Source of the DNA: Narthecium ossifragum
Lineage: Eukaryota > Streptophyta > Magnoliopsida > Dioscoreales > Nartheciaceae
DNA length: 64,000 nucleotides
Direction of reading: 5' to 3'
Assembly (NCBI GenBank): GCA_963920575.1
Contig: OY986964.1
Location: 34,331,825-34,395,824, forward strand
Made by a program: the position numbers and the translations under genes. Position 1 is the first letter of the stretch, and every line of letters starts with the position of its first letter. Positions 1 through 11,240 of the stretch are shown here, one piece after another. The notes under the pieces were generated by a model. That model searched no databases. It was not told where the DNA came from and saw only the letters and a program-made list of their open reading frames with translations.

Positions 1-266
1 CACAGGGTGGCCATGACACCCTTGGCGTGGTGGCCGAACGAGAGGGCCGAGGCGACGGAGCAGAGGACCATGAGCATGAGGGTCATGCCGTAGACGCGCT
101 TGCGGCCCATCTTGTCGCCGAGCCAGCCAAAGAAGAGTTGCCCCGAGAGGGTGCCGCAGAAGGCGACGCCGTTGACGGCGGCGGCCACGTTGGGCGGCAG
201 GGAGCCCGGGGTGGTGGAGCCCTCGACGTGGTAGTAGATGCGGCCGAGGAGCTTGGTGACCTCGAA
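1..266 (-). pseudogene. PHT1-type phosphate transporter, 5'-truncated fragment running off the window
   Basis: Read on the minus strand, this encodes a PHT1-like stretch: [14 protein letters not shown], then [20 protein letters not shown], then [20 protein letters not shown], continuing past base 1. This is the part of the proton/phosphate symporter from the end of the first membrane segment through the GDKxGRK loop. PHT1 proteins normally carry about 60 residues before VTKLLGR, including the TDAYDLF stretch. Here homology stops near base 266, and in the same frame a stop codon follows within a few codons upstream. The N-terminus is therefore deleted or lies in an exon I cannot see. The frame is open to the window edge, so the rest may be intact outside. 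Family assignment is firm; pseudogene status is inferred from the missing start. Confidence 0.75.
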
Positions 267-539
267 AGTGCCCGGCGGTCATGGCCCGGCGGTAGATGCG
301 TTACAGGTATTAATAGGGGTAATAATGTCTTTTTAGTTGCCGCCGTTAACGGCGTTAAAGAATATTCCATGAAGATTCGCCGGCAACTAACCCGAGGGGC
401 AGATTAATCATTTTCTCAAGTTTTCAAGGGTATTTTAGTAAGCCAGAAAAATATAGGGGTAATTGTGATATTTAGAAACTTTCGAAGGATAGATATGTAA
501 AAACCCCAAAAATAAATGATGAATTAAAGACTTGGTCGG

Positions 540-543
<4 letters not shown>

Positions 544-586
<43 letters not shown>
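544..586. repeat. (AT)n microsatellite
   Basis: Uninterrupted alternating AT of about 43 bases. Confidence 0.95.
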
Positions 587-589
<3 letters not shown>

Positions 590-1732
590 GTCGGTAGGTC
601 TCTTTGGATTCTTTTGATAATTGACATGTGAAGAGTTGATGAAAATTATAAGGAAGGTTGAAGTATAGCATGAACAGAGAACTGTTAAAAACCACATGGG
701 CCGGACATTGTCTTATGAGCAGAGAACTGTTTGTATTGTATTTATATGTTAGCTTATGCTACTCCATATCACCATTGTTTTTTGGGAGTTTGGTGTAGAA
801 GATAAGATGATAGGGTTGCCTTGCCCTATGCTATGTGGAAAGAAGAACGGAGGGCATTCAGCCATGAGGCCATAATCTTGCATGTTTGCTAGCTATTAAT
901 TTATAAGGATATGGTCACATGGTCCCATGGTCCCATTAGGCATTAATCCACCCACGCAGGCCATGTTCATTGGCACTTTGGCAGCTTTATCCAACCAACC
1001 AACCAACTTGCTACGCGTGTGGTCAGATACTGACTGTGTTAGATCTAGCGGGCCTTTAATAAGTATATAAGATAGTAGAATTATAGTTTAATAAATAAAA
1101 TATTTAAGTGAAATTAATACTAAACTGCCCTAACTATAATGGGTATATTCATTTATTCATAAAGCTTTCGTCTCAATGTTTAAGGATATTTTAGTCATTT
1201 AACAGCTCAATCAAGAATTTTTTAAATCAAGTCTTTTAACTGGATGGAAGCAATTATATGGACTGCCCTATGCTTTTAGAGGGGCATGTGATGTTGTCAG
1301 AATTATAAATAGGGTTTTTGTGACATTTAGTATGTTTTTTTAGGAGGTCGTATGATATTAACCTGCTAAAGTAATGTTGAGTTTATAGAACCCGATTATT
1401 CCAAACTCTACTATCGGTTTGACCATATAACTCTACACAGAGCTATCAGGGATGGACACGTATGTAACTTGTAATCGGTATTTTTGTCTTTGACAGTGAA
1501 AACCCTCTGATGACTCCGTGAACGTACCTTTATTTTGTGATGAATCATGTAAAATCTTGTGTTCGTGTGCGCTTTTTCCGGTCTTTCTTCTATGCTATAA
1601 TCCTAACAACTGATGCAAGGACACCATGGATTATAGGTAAAGATCGGATGAGAAGAGCACGTCATCGTCATGCATGAAAGCCAACATGATTATTTAATAC
1701 TAAGCATCTGAATACCATGGGCATCAATCCTT
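587..1732. other. Intergenic, AT-rich, no gene seen
   Basis: Spacer between the transporter fragment and the first RNase promoter. No open frame with recognisable similarity, RNA gene or clear transposon end was found on either strand. Confidence 0.6.
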
Positions 1733-1882
1733 TTTAATGTAGACCAAGCAATTCCCATCTTCTCTTTCCTTCAAGTCTTCAACGACAACGTGCTAGCTAG
1801 CTAGGAATATGCCAACTTATATCCCCTCTATCTTAGCTTATAAATAAGACAACAGGAGCAGTGCTCTCTAGTATGTCAAAGG
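1733..1882 (+). promoter_or_regulatory. Promoter of RNase copy A with P1BS and TATA box
   Basis: The block starting TTTTAATGTAGAC is shared with decayed copy B (about 6085) and copy C (about 8025). It contains GAATATGC at 1805-1812, which fits the PHR1-binding consensus GNATATNC, and TATAAATA at 1839-1846. The ATG follows 36 bases after the TATA box. P1BS sites are established phosphate-starvation elements; function here is inferred from the motif and its conservation. Confidence 0.65.
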
Positions 1883-2591
1883 ATGAAGAACCCACAGCCT
1901 CTCTTCCTCACAGTCGTCTCTCTCCTCTTCACAACCCTATCAGCAGCTCAGGACTTCGACTTCTTCTACTTTGTGCAGCAAGTTAGATACTTAGACCCCC
2001 CTCCTCTCTGTCTCTCTCTCTCCAAGACTCCATCTCTATTCCCTCACCATATATGCATGTATGCAATGCTTTATAGTATCTCATGTGTGGTTTTGTTGTA
2101 CCTACTTCACAGTGGCCAGGATCTTACTGTGACACCAAGCAGAGTTGCTGCTACCCAACAACTGGGAAGCCCGCGGCGGACTTCGGCATCCACGGCCTCT
2201 GGCCCAACTACAAAGATGGGTCTTATCCTTCGGCTTGCGACCCTGCTAGTTCTTACGATCCATCCAAGGTATGCTCCTTAAATAACTTTAGATTTAATCA
2301 ACTAGCCTTTATCTCGTTTTTCTATAAATGAGATCTAAAGTTGTGAAAGTTGGTCCCAGAAAATTAACTAATGTGGTCAATTTATTTTGATTGGACGTTG
2401 ATGTCGAAACGGAACATATGTGGCGGAGTCCGGAGACAAGACATGCTTCTTGAGCCCCCCGCCGACACACTCACACACCCCCTCCGGCCCCACCCTCTTT
2501 TCTCTCTTTATTACCCCCGGCGTCTGCCCTTTTTTTCCATTCCCCCGTTTCTTTTTTTTTTTCTTCTCAATTTTATGTTGTGTTTTGTGAA

Positions 2592-2623
<32 letters not shown>

Positions 2624-4515
2624 GCATGTAAAAAATGTATCGTGTTTTATGAAAAATCTTCTACATCAATAATGATTTAACCATATTCAGGGAAGAGTAC
2701 ATGTATGTAACAATACATAAAAAAAAGAAATACATAAAAATATATAAAAATACAAATTCTAATCAATATTGTCTTCAAATTCTGCTCCTGACGCGCTTGA
2801 TGTTGTACCTATTAACTCATATCACAAATGAACACGTGTCATATAACGAGCAGCCCATCATTTAGCTTCGTAAGATGAATGTTACCACCACCATGTTGGA
2901 ATGGGTGGTATAGGGTGATGAGAGTGTAAGAAAACTTGCACGAAGTGATTGTCAACATGGGTGAAATTTTGAAATTTCTATGATTTGAAATTTGAAAATT
3001 TTATAATTTGAAATTTAAAATTTTGAAATATAAAGAGTGTTTTGGAAATAGTATTTTGGACTTAAAAAAAACTTAGCTTCTTGTGGGCAGTTTAATTGCC
3101 GAATTGGGCCAAACAAAGGACCGCTCCGGTCCCTTTTTTAAAAAATAATAAATAAAATTAATTAAAAAATAAACAAAACTAATAAAAAAATAAAATAAAA
3201 TAAAAATTACAAAAACTGAAAGAAAAAAAAATGAAACTCACACGGAAGGGGGAGGGGGATTAAACAAAACTGAAAAAAAAAAAAAAAAAAAGACACAAAG
3301 GGTATAACAGTTACAGTATAGGAGGACAATGGGGTGTGGGGGTGTGGTGTCCAGAAGCAATTTGCACGTAGTGGGAGCCTTCTAAAAGGGAAGTTTGATA
3401 GTTGCGTGCAGTTTTTGGCTCTCAAGTACCAGAAAAATAGGTTGCTTTGCTTCTTCTGGCCCCTGGAAACCAAAAGTTTGGATGAAGGTGCCTTTTATGA
3501 GGAAACGAAGGGGATAATATGGGTCACCTAATAAGTAGAGACGTGCACAACACAAACTGTGACACCACTCAGTCACCTGTCGTGTCAGACCAAAAAAAAA
3601 AAAGGGTACCTGCCGACTTAATTACAAGTCAATTATTGTCCTTTTTCTGTTCATTTGGAATTACGTGGTCCTGACTAAATACAACAAACAAAAGGTTGTT
3701 TTTGTTAATACCATCCTATTTTACCTATGTATGTTTGCAATCTAAGCTTTCATTATTATTTCTGTTGCAAATAAGCAATCTTAATTAGCTACCTAATCGG
3801 AACAATATCTTTACAATTTTTTTTGCTAATTAATTAGTTTTTTTTTTCTTTTGTTGCAAATACCCTCTATAACTATAGTTATATTGCAAAAATACCCAAG
3901 TCTTTATGGATTTTTTTGCCAAAAACTCCTCTGTTAAACTTTTTTAAGAAATCAAAATCAGTCTTACTTGTTTCCGGTCTAAATTAAAGATGACCAATAA
4001 TAAGTTCTCAAGTATTGATGGAGGACCTATCATTCGATTTGGCACAGATCGGGGACTTAATCAGAAGCATGCAAACTACCTGGCCGACGTTGGCATGTCC
4101 GAGCGGCGACGGCAACAAGTTCTGGGCGCACGAGTGGGAGAAGCACGGCACCTGCGCCGAGTCCATCCTCGACCAGCGCGCCTACTTCCAAGCCGCTCTA
4201 GACCTCCACCGGCAGGCCAACCTCCTCGGCGCCCTCAAGGACGCCGGCATCGTGCCTGACGGCAGCTTCTACAGCGTGGACAGCATCAAGCAGGCCATAG
4301 CAGGCGCCATCGGCTTTACCCCGGGCATCGAGTGCAACGTCGACGGTTCTCGTAACAGCCAGTTGTACCAGGTCTACCTGTGTGTCGATACGTCGGGGGC
4401 GGCGTTCATCGAGTGCCCGGTGTATCCGAGGGGCCGGTGCCCACAACAGGTTGAGTTCCCGGACTTTGGGAGCAGTGGAGTTGATGCAATGAACGGCACT
4501 ACTGCGGAAATGTAA
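1883..4515 (+). CDS. RNS1: S-like ribonuclease T2 (RNS1/RNase LE type), copy A
   Basis: Secreted or vacuolar RNase T2 that cleaves single-stranded RNA via 2',3'-cyclic phosphates and typically recycles phosphate in starvation or senescence. Three exons, 1883-1981, 2113-2268 and 4048-4515, join in phase 0 to give 240 residues, close to the family's roughly 230. Residues 1 to about 22 form a signal peptide ending SAA. The mature start is QDFDFFYFVQQWPGSYC. Active-site box I is FGIHGLWP (His60) and box II is FWAHEWEKHGTC (His113, Glu114, His118), so the catalytic residues are present. The C-terminus extends about 15 residues past the usual EFPxF end. Intron 2 (1779 bases) is A-rich and shares blocks with intron 2 of copy C. 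The promoter carries a P1BS motif. No frameshift or stop is seen. The -like assignment is to RNS1; S-RNase is unlikely given the RNS1-type motifs. Confidence 0.92.
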
Positions 4516-6063
4516 CATAACTTAGATTTTGCATTTCAGCCATTTAAAAGGGCTCTTCTGTAATAAACATACTAATTTCTCCAAACTTTTATGTGAGGAT
4601 ATAATTAGTATATTTCCCTTCCCCTTTCCCTTAATAGTTCCTTTTGGAGGTTGTTTAGATGAAGTTAAATTCAATAATATTATGATCGTAGTTGTTTTAA
4701 GTCAGAGCACGAGTACAATTAATCACGTCGAATAGTGAATTTAATTAATTTTCTGATAATATGTTAAAAGCAATAATTACATTGTCCCAAAAAAAATTTA
4801 AAACATTGTATTAATTATATTATGCATGTGTCTGGATCTGAATAATTAAAGAAATTACAAAAGAGTACTTGAAGATATACTATTAATTATCTCCACTTGC
4901 TTAATCTCCGTACATAGTTTCACATGCTAATTAATTAAGGAGTAGAGACAGCACAACACTATGATAACTTAATTACCTTCTTTTGAGGATAGACATAGAC
5001 ATAGACATAGACATGCATGTGAAGATAGAGTTGATAATTTAAGTCATGAAAAGGAGTGTTATATATTGAGGTATACCAAAAGAACAGGGAACAATTCAAA
5101 CCACATGCATGCATGGAAGGCTGAACTTATGTCTTATCTGCATATGTATATATCGTTACGTCGTATACCAAATTTATACTTTAGGATACTTTAATCCAAA
5201 AGGTAGAATCGTTTACTTTCTAGCGAATATTCACGGAGTATTCGCCAGAAAGAAAGTAACCGGCGGAAGGCGTTTTTATGACTACCATAGATTATTCTAG
5301 CTAGGATACCTCATGATATTTTCGGAAAAGTGTGAGGATATTTTGGTTGCCTCGAATCTTTATATGGGTACATAGCTAATTGCCCCTATGTATATATATG
5401 TTACTTGTGTTGTTACTTTTTTTTTAATCTTGCTAAATTTTAATTCTATCTTAATATTCTTGTCTTGATCATCGTTCATCCCAGAATAGGGCTACGTTCA
5501 CACACACATAGGCAAAGAATTAAATTACATCATACAATGACGGCCGTCCATGCACACCCTCATATTCTAGGGTTTCGACACATAGGGTATAGAAAATTAC
5601 ATAAACTACCCCTATCAACAGATCTCAAATCTATTTTTTGTTCGGAGGGCGCTGGCCCGGATCCCGTCAGCTTTACGTAGTGCATCATGATCGGGTCTGA
5701 AAGGCTCCACAAACTCAACAATATATATATATATAACAGATTTCAAACATATTATATATATATGCACGCAACGCATCTTTCGATTTCTAAGCGGAATGTT
5801 CTCACTTCTCTAGGAAATTAAGATGTGAACTCCTATTATCTCTCTTAATTGCTCATGTACAAGTGAACTTCGTATGCAAATTATGGAGCCAAAAACTCCA
5901 AATAAAACACAATTAAGTATGCTTCCGAGAGTTTGAATTGATGTCCCAATTAAACTCGACCCTTAAAAATAATCTTAGTTCCATGTAAGAAGTACAACAT
6001 CACTATAGTGATAAAAAACATCGAACACTGTCATGCATGAAGTTAGCTAGTCTATTACGGCCC
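4516..6063. other. 3' flank of RNase copy A and intergenic spacer
   Basis: The first 110 bases look like a 3' UTR: TCCAAACTTTTATGTGAGGA recurs after copies C and D and, in altered form, after B. The rest is AT-rich and holds a short AGACAT tandem run near 4990-5015. No gene was recognised. Confidence 0.6.
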
Positions 6064-7285
6064 GGCTTTAATCATTTTTAATGTAGACTAAGCTTGTCTT
6101 CATCTTCTCCAGCTACCTTAAAAAGTCTTCAACAACAAACAGGGGATATACCAACTCGGATCCTCTCCATCTTAATTAGCTCATTAATAAGACATCAGGA
6201 CTCAGGAGCAGTCTAGTAATTACATAAATATATCCATTATAGTCACGGCAGTTTAGTAATTAATTTCACATATATTTTTTGTTAAAATATAAGGACATTT
6301 TAGTGGAAAAGAGGACCAATAATTAGTTCTCATGATATATGCTCAATTAACCCTGAAAGGCCAACCTCCTCGGTGCCTTCATCGTGCCGGAAGGCAGCTT
6401 CTACAGCGAGAAGAGCATCATAGGTACACGCCGTCGGCTTTACTCCGGGAATCGAGAGCTAGCAACGTCGACAGGGTAAGGGTAACGTACCAAGTTTAAT
6501 TACATGCGTGTCCGTCCATAAACCCGGGAAGAAGTTCGTGGACTGCCTGCTCTTAGAGTGCATATAGGACCCGTGTGAGATGGAGTAGCGTATATATATA
6601 TATGTTCCAACATGAGAGGAAAGTTGTTGTGTACGTACGGGTGTGAGAGAAGAGAGGCGTATGTTCATGAGAGAAATGTTGTTGTGTACGTACGGTGTGA
6701 GAGAAGAGAGAGAGAGAGAGATAGAGAGATAGAGAGAGAGAGTGTTCGAACAAGAGAGAAAAGTTGCCGTGTACGGGTGTGAGAGAAGAGAGGCGTATGT
6801 TCATGAGAGAAACGCTGATATGTACGTACGAGTGTGAGTGGAGAGAGAGAGAGAGGGGGGGTCGCACAGGATAGAGAGAAATAGAGAATAGAGAGAGATA
6901 AAAGACTCGGTGTAGACTAGGTAATCTCATATTCTTTTACATGAAAGTAGATTTTTTCTGATGTGCTCTTTCCATGAACATAAAAAAATCTGTTTTCAGA
7001 CCATATAAATATATGTGCATCTATTGTTTTTTTATTATCTTGTATCTTATGATTTGATTCTTTGAGTTTGTGTATTCGTGCATTGATTTAAAGCTTAAAA
7101 ACAACGATCGAGGATCGAGGATCCGAAGATTCTACATCAACACTCGCCCATGTACACTCATGACCGACTGTTGCATAGGTAACACACCTTAGGATTTGCA
7201 TCCATTTCAACTCGATCTCTTGTGTAATAACTAATTTGTTCAAACTTTTATGTTAAGGGAAATAATATATTTTCCTTTCCAGTAG
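6064..7285 (+). pseudogene. Decayed S-like RNase T2, copy B
   Basis: The promoter block of the intact copies is recognisable at 6070-6215, including a P1BS-compatible GGATATAC at 6144-6151. The TATA box is replaced by CTCATTAATAAG. Exons 1 and 2 are absent. At about 6310 the sequence resumes with the end of intron 2, and about 6358-6560 holds a shredded exon 3 (a NLLGAF-like stretch, then GSFYSEKS, then a GFTPGIE-like stretch) with deletions and frameshifts. About 600 bases of GA-rich sequence follow, then a match to the RNase 3' UTR at roughly 7165-7285. Both catalytic boxes are missing, so it cannot make an active RNase. Identification rests on step-by-step similarity to copies A and C. Confidence 0.7.
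6605..6905. repeat. GA-rich low-complexity tract inside RNase copy B
   Basis: Runs of GAGAGA and repeated blocks such as GTGTGAGAGAAGAGAGGCGT and TGTTCATGAGAGAAA, interspersed with GTACGTACG. It separates the remaining exon 3 of copy B from its 3' flank. The long minus-strand Leu/Ser-rich frames here are products of this repeat. Confidence 0.8.
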
Positions 7286-7655
7286 AAATATATTATTAAG
7301 GCTGGAGAAGAATTATATGTATATATATTTATGATTGTTGTTATTCCGAGTTTTTAGACCTTTTAACGTTCAATGATATTTTAAACTTTTTTTTTATTTT
7401 GAATTTATTTTTTAGCTAGCCTAGCTAAATGTTTAGAAAGCGGATTAATTAATGAAATGCCCTTAAGATTGCATGGTAATTAAGCACAACGTTTTCAAGA
7501 TTGTACCATGAAAGACAAGATCTCAGACTCTTTGGAAGTAAAAAATTTATAGTGTTAGCTCAACTAAATGTATACCATATTATATTATAAATCTGTATCT
7601 TAACATAGAGCTAGTATTCATCCAATTCCAAACATATATTTTACTAAGATTGCAC
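7286..7655. other. Intergenic, nothing recognised
   Basis: AT-rich spacer between the end of RNase copy B and the tandem duplication at 7656. No coding or RNA signal was seen. Confidence 0.55.
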
Positions 7656-7920
7656 GCAAACTGTATATGATTGGCTGTTTGGCTATATAATTAAGTTATG
7701 TCAAGCCAATCGACATGCAGCGCGTGTGGTGGGTTGGTATCGGGCTCGACCCATTCACATGTGAACGGTACAACATGATTGTTGCGCGCAAACTGTATAT
7801 GATTGGCTGTTTGGCTATATAATTAAGTTATGTCAAGCCAATCGACATGCAGCGCGTGTCGTGGGTTGGTATCTGGGCTCGACCCATTCACATGTGAACG
7901 GTACAACATGACTGTTGCGA
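7656..7920. repeat. Two-copy 132 bp tandem duplication upstream of RNase copy C
   Basis: Bases 7656-7787 and 7788-7920 are near-identical. They differ by a few substitutions (GTGTGGTGG versus GTGTCGTGG) and one inserted base. Each copy begins GCAAACTGTATATGATTGGC. It lies about 300 bases upstream of the copy C ATG and is absent from the copy A promoter. Confidence 0.9.
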
Positions 7921-8018
7921 TGAGTACACGTCATGCATGCAACAATTAAAGCGACTACCTAATTTTATGTTTTATGTTTAAGTTAGTATAACTCGTTACG
8001 TAGTATAGTCTTAATTTA

Positions 8019-8220
8019 ATCATTTTTAATGTGAACTAAGCAGCTTCTCTCCATGTTGCCTGCCTTAAAAGTAATCATCGACGAGTACTGGGAATATGCC
8101 AACTGAGATCCTCTCCTCTCCATTTTAGCTTATATAAACAAGAGAGAACCAACGGGAGCAGTCCATTATAGGCATTCTAGCTATCTATCTATCTCTACAC
8201 AGTACTACAACATTAAAAGG
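8019..8220 (+). promoter_or_regulatory. Promoter and 5' UTR of RNase copy C with P1BS and TATA box
   Basis: Shares the TTTTTAATGTGAACTAAGC block with copies A and B. P1BS-type GAATATGC lies at 8092-8099 and TATATAAA at 8131-8138, spaced much as in copy A. A short CTAT repeat in the leader precedes the ATG at 8221. Confidence 0.65.
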
Positions 8221-10437
8221 ATGAAGACCCCACATCCTCTCTTCTTCCTCACAGTCGTCTCTCTCCTTTTCTTGATCACAGCCCTATCAGCAGCAGCTCA
8301 GGACTTCGACTTCTTCTACTTTGTGCAACAAGTTAGCCTCTCTCTCTCTCTCTAGATCGTATCTCCATGCATGTGTGTTTATTATTTCATGTTTAATTTT
8401 ATAGGGTCTTTTGGATCTGAATTTGTTTGTATCTGAAGTTAATTTGGTTTTGTTGTATGTGTACAGTGGCCAGGATCTTACTGCGACACCAAGCAGAGCT
8501 GCTGCTACCCTACAACAGGGAAGCCGGCAGCGGACTTCGGCATCCACGGCCTCTGGCCTAACAACAACGACGGTTCCTATCCTTCGAATTGCGACCCTGA
8601 TAGCTCTTATGATACATCCAAGGTACGTACGAACCATAGTCTTTTTTTTTTATTTATGATTGTCTCAAATCAGACGGCCATGCATCAATCTTAATTTCAT
8701 GGTTTCTTCCAAAGAGCAAGTACTAATTAATTAAGATTGACTCTGAAAACCACTATATTAATTGTCTCAAATCAGCTATTTGACTTAAACAGTTGAAATT
8801 CTAAGCCTACAGACAGATGGATAGACGATGAACTATTAATTAAAAGGAAAATGTATAGGTTAGGATCATGTCTACTCCATCATGAAATGTTAAACAGAAA
8901 ATTTAAATATAATTGCGTGAAGCTTTTGATCGTAAAAAGTAGCAGAGAATTAGGGTTGCTTTTTTGCTTGAGGCCCCTCACATCGAAACAAGTGGGGAGG
9001 AATCCCTTGTGGTCCTCCGGTCCATAGCTGAGCTTTTGGATGAGGTTTTTACTTTAACTTTTTATAAGAAAAAGGACAGATGCGTCACCTAAATAATGAA
9101 AGCCGTGCACGCCACTCAATTATGATTTTTATGGATCAGTGTGAGGCCAAAAATAGGGTAGATTCTTTTTTGGAAATCCAAAATATTATTTCTTGCAAAC
9201 ATGCCCTTTTTTAATCTTTTTTTTTTTACTAGAAATTTTATTATTGTCCTTTTAGTCCAGTTGGAGTCACGTGATCCCAACTAAAAATAGATAAAAGATT
9301 CGTGTTTGCTAGGACCACCCAATTATACTGACTATATTGCAGATACACGCCCATTTCATTGGTATTTGCATTCTAACCCTCCGTTACTGATTTATGTTGC
9401 ACATACTCTCAGAATAGTTCTCTAGCTAATCCAAAAACATATCTTTAAAAGTATTCGTCAATTTATAATCGAATATCCAAAATTGTCGTTTTGGATACTC
9501 TTCAAGTTTCCAATCAACTTTCGATTAGTTATTTTCCCAATAATGGTTGTAGATTGCGAAAGCAAGAGTATTTTTTCTAATATATAAAACCCAGATACTT
9601 TTTTTTTTATAAAAATCAATGGACACTTTTGAATCGTTTGACTCGTAGTAGATTTTACTTGCTCCATTGTTTGCCATGGTTCGAAAATTATGAGACGTTA
9701 GTTATTCTATCTAACCTACTTTTTCGAGGAAAATACTTTATTTTTTTATCTTTACCAAAAGGAAGCAAAAAAAAAAAAACCCCAAAAGTTTGGCCATCAA
9801 AATAAACAAGAAAACAAACATATATGAGGCCTATTCTTAAAAATTGAGAAGCTCACAATTGGTTTCAAACTTGATGTTTAAACTTGTTGGATCATGAAGA
9901 TATTTGCAGTCTAAAAAAAAAAGAAAAAAAAACTCTGAAAGAATTATCTCCAAATATTTGGCACAGATCCAGGACTTGGAGGATAGAATGCAATCCACCT
10001 GGCCGACGTTGGCATGCCCGAGCGGCGACGGGCACAAGTTCTGGTCACACGAGTGGGAGAAGCACGGCACCTGCGCCGAGTCCATCCTCGACCAGCGCGC
10101 CTACTTCCAAGCCGCTCTAGACCTCCACCAGCAGGCCAACCTCCTCGGCGCCCTCAAGGACGCCGGCATCGTGCCTGACGGCAGCTTCTACAGCGTGGAC
10201 AGCATCAAGCAGGCCATAGCAGGCGCCGTTGGCTTTACCCCGGGCATCGAGTGCAACGTCGACGAGTCCCATCACAGCCAGTTGTACCAGGTTTATCTCT
10301 GCGTCGACACGTCGGCGTCGCGGTTCATCGAGTGCCCGGTGTATCCGAGGAGCAAGTGTTCCAACAACAAGATTGAGTTCCCACCCTTTGGGAGTGATTA
10401 TCAAGCTGAAGAAACAAAGAGGAAAGAAGAGCTGTAG
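8221..10437 (+). CDS. RNS1: S-like ribonuclease T2 (RNS1/RNase LE type), copy C
   Basis: Second intact extracellular or vacuolar RNase T2, same predicted RNA-degrading, phosphate-recycling role as copy A. Exons 8221-8331, 8467-8622 and 9967-10437 join in phase 0 to 245 residues. The signal peptide spans about residues 1-26 (MKTPHPLFFL to ALSAAA). Box I FGIHGLWP carries His64. Box II FWSHEWEKHGTC carries His117 and His122. Most cysteines match copy A. Exon 3 is nearly identical to copy A for the first 80 codons, but the tails differ: this one ends in a charged EETKRKEEL, which decayed copy D nearly shares (ATERKEEL). Thus C is closer to D at the 3' end. Intron 2 is 1344 bases. Splice sites are all GT-AG. 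Expression and substrate preference cannot be read from sequence. Confidence 0.92.
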
Positions 10438-10545
10438 GTAGCCATACATATGGCATTAGCTGTCTGTAATAAGTGATCTTTATCCAAATTAACTTTTTAT
10501 GTGAGGATAAAGAGCATGTCTTATCCTTCTTGTCTATATTATTAG

Positions 10546-10870
10546 GAAAATGTTTTGCGCACGTGGACCACCGAATCGGTGCCGATTCATCTATGTAGTC
10601 CATCGGTAGTGATTTACCGATGAAATACATCGATGAATCGGTAGCTCCCTACCAATTGAATTGTATCGATAGTGAGGTACCGATTGGTTGATAGAGTCCA
10701 TCGGTATCTCACTATCGATGGACTAGATGAATAATTCAATCGGTAGTCAATCGGTAGTGGACTACCGATTCATTAATCTAGTCCATCGGTAGTGGTCTAC
10801 CGATGGACTATATGAAAGAATCGGTAGTCCACTATCGATTAGGACATGTGTAATGCACATATGGCATCAG
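10546..10870. repeat. Fold-back element built from AATCGGTAGT / ACTACCGATT motifs
   Basis: About 300 bases in which AATCGGTAGT-type words alternate with their complement ACTACCGATT, so that it can fold into several nested hairpins. It is inserted between the 3' flank of RNase copy C and the PPR tail fragment, a junction that copy D lacks. It ends with ACATGTGTAATGCACATATG, and a related element lies at 35640-35875. Probably a non-autonomous fold-back DNA transposon; I see no clear target-site duplication. Confidence 0.65.
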
Positions 10871-10999
10871 CATGTACACCAATCAGTGCCCATATTATTA
10901 ATGTTGTGCTCTAGAACTTAAGTATGAACAGCTATTATTTGATGAGGAAAATAATACTATAACAAGAGCTGGAAAGAAAAAACAAAAGAGATCTTTGAA

Positions 11000-11240
11000 A
11001 CTATAGTTATCAACTACCAAAATTTAATCCCCACAAGAGCATGTTCCATTCTTGAAAAGATGGAATCGATTGAGATATCGAAGTATATATGATCTGCCGA
11101 TCTAACGTCGACGACCCCATTTTCGCCATGGAATGGCAATCTCTACGCACCCGGAGGTTCTTGGCAATGCGGATAGTGGTGCTCGGCGGCGTCTTTTCTA
11201 AGCCCGAAAGCCCATGCAAGCTTCTCTCGCTGTGGTACGT
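11000..11240 (-). pseudogene. Duplicated 3' end of the OTP85-like PPR gene (DYW fragment)
   Basis: On the minus strand this matches the last part of the intact PPR gene at 14180-15952. Readable pieces are TTIRIAKNLRV, RDCHSMAKM and LDRQII. It begins within the DYW domain (HSE-) and runs past the stop into shared 3' flank (ACTACCAAAA...CCCCACA). It carries a Cys-to-Arg change in the CRDCH zinc ligand motif and a small insertion that destroys the terminal GDFW. It sits downstream of RNase copy C exactly as the intact PPR gene sits downstream of copy D, so RNase and PPR tail were duplicated together. Confidence 0.85.

Noticed and set aside
27..407. Plus-strand frame of 126 codons at the left edge
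   Set aside because: Antisense to the PHT1 coding fragment for most of its length.
6459..6930. Ser/Leu-rich minus-strand frames
   Set aside because: Translations of the GAGA repeat tract inside RNase copy B.
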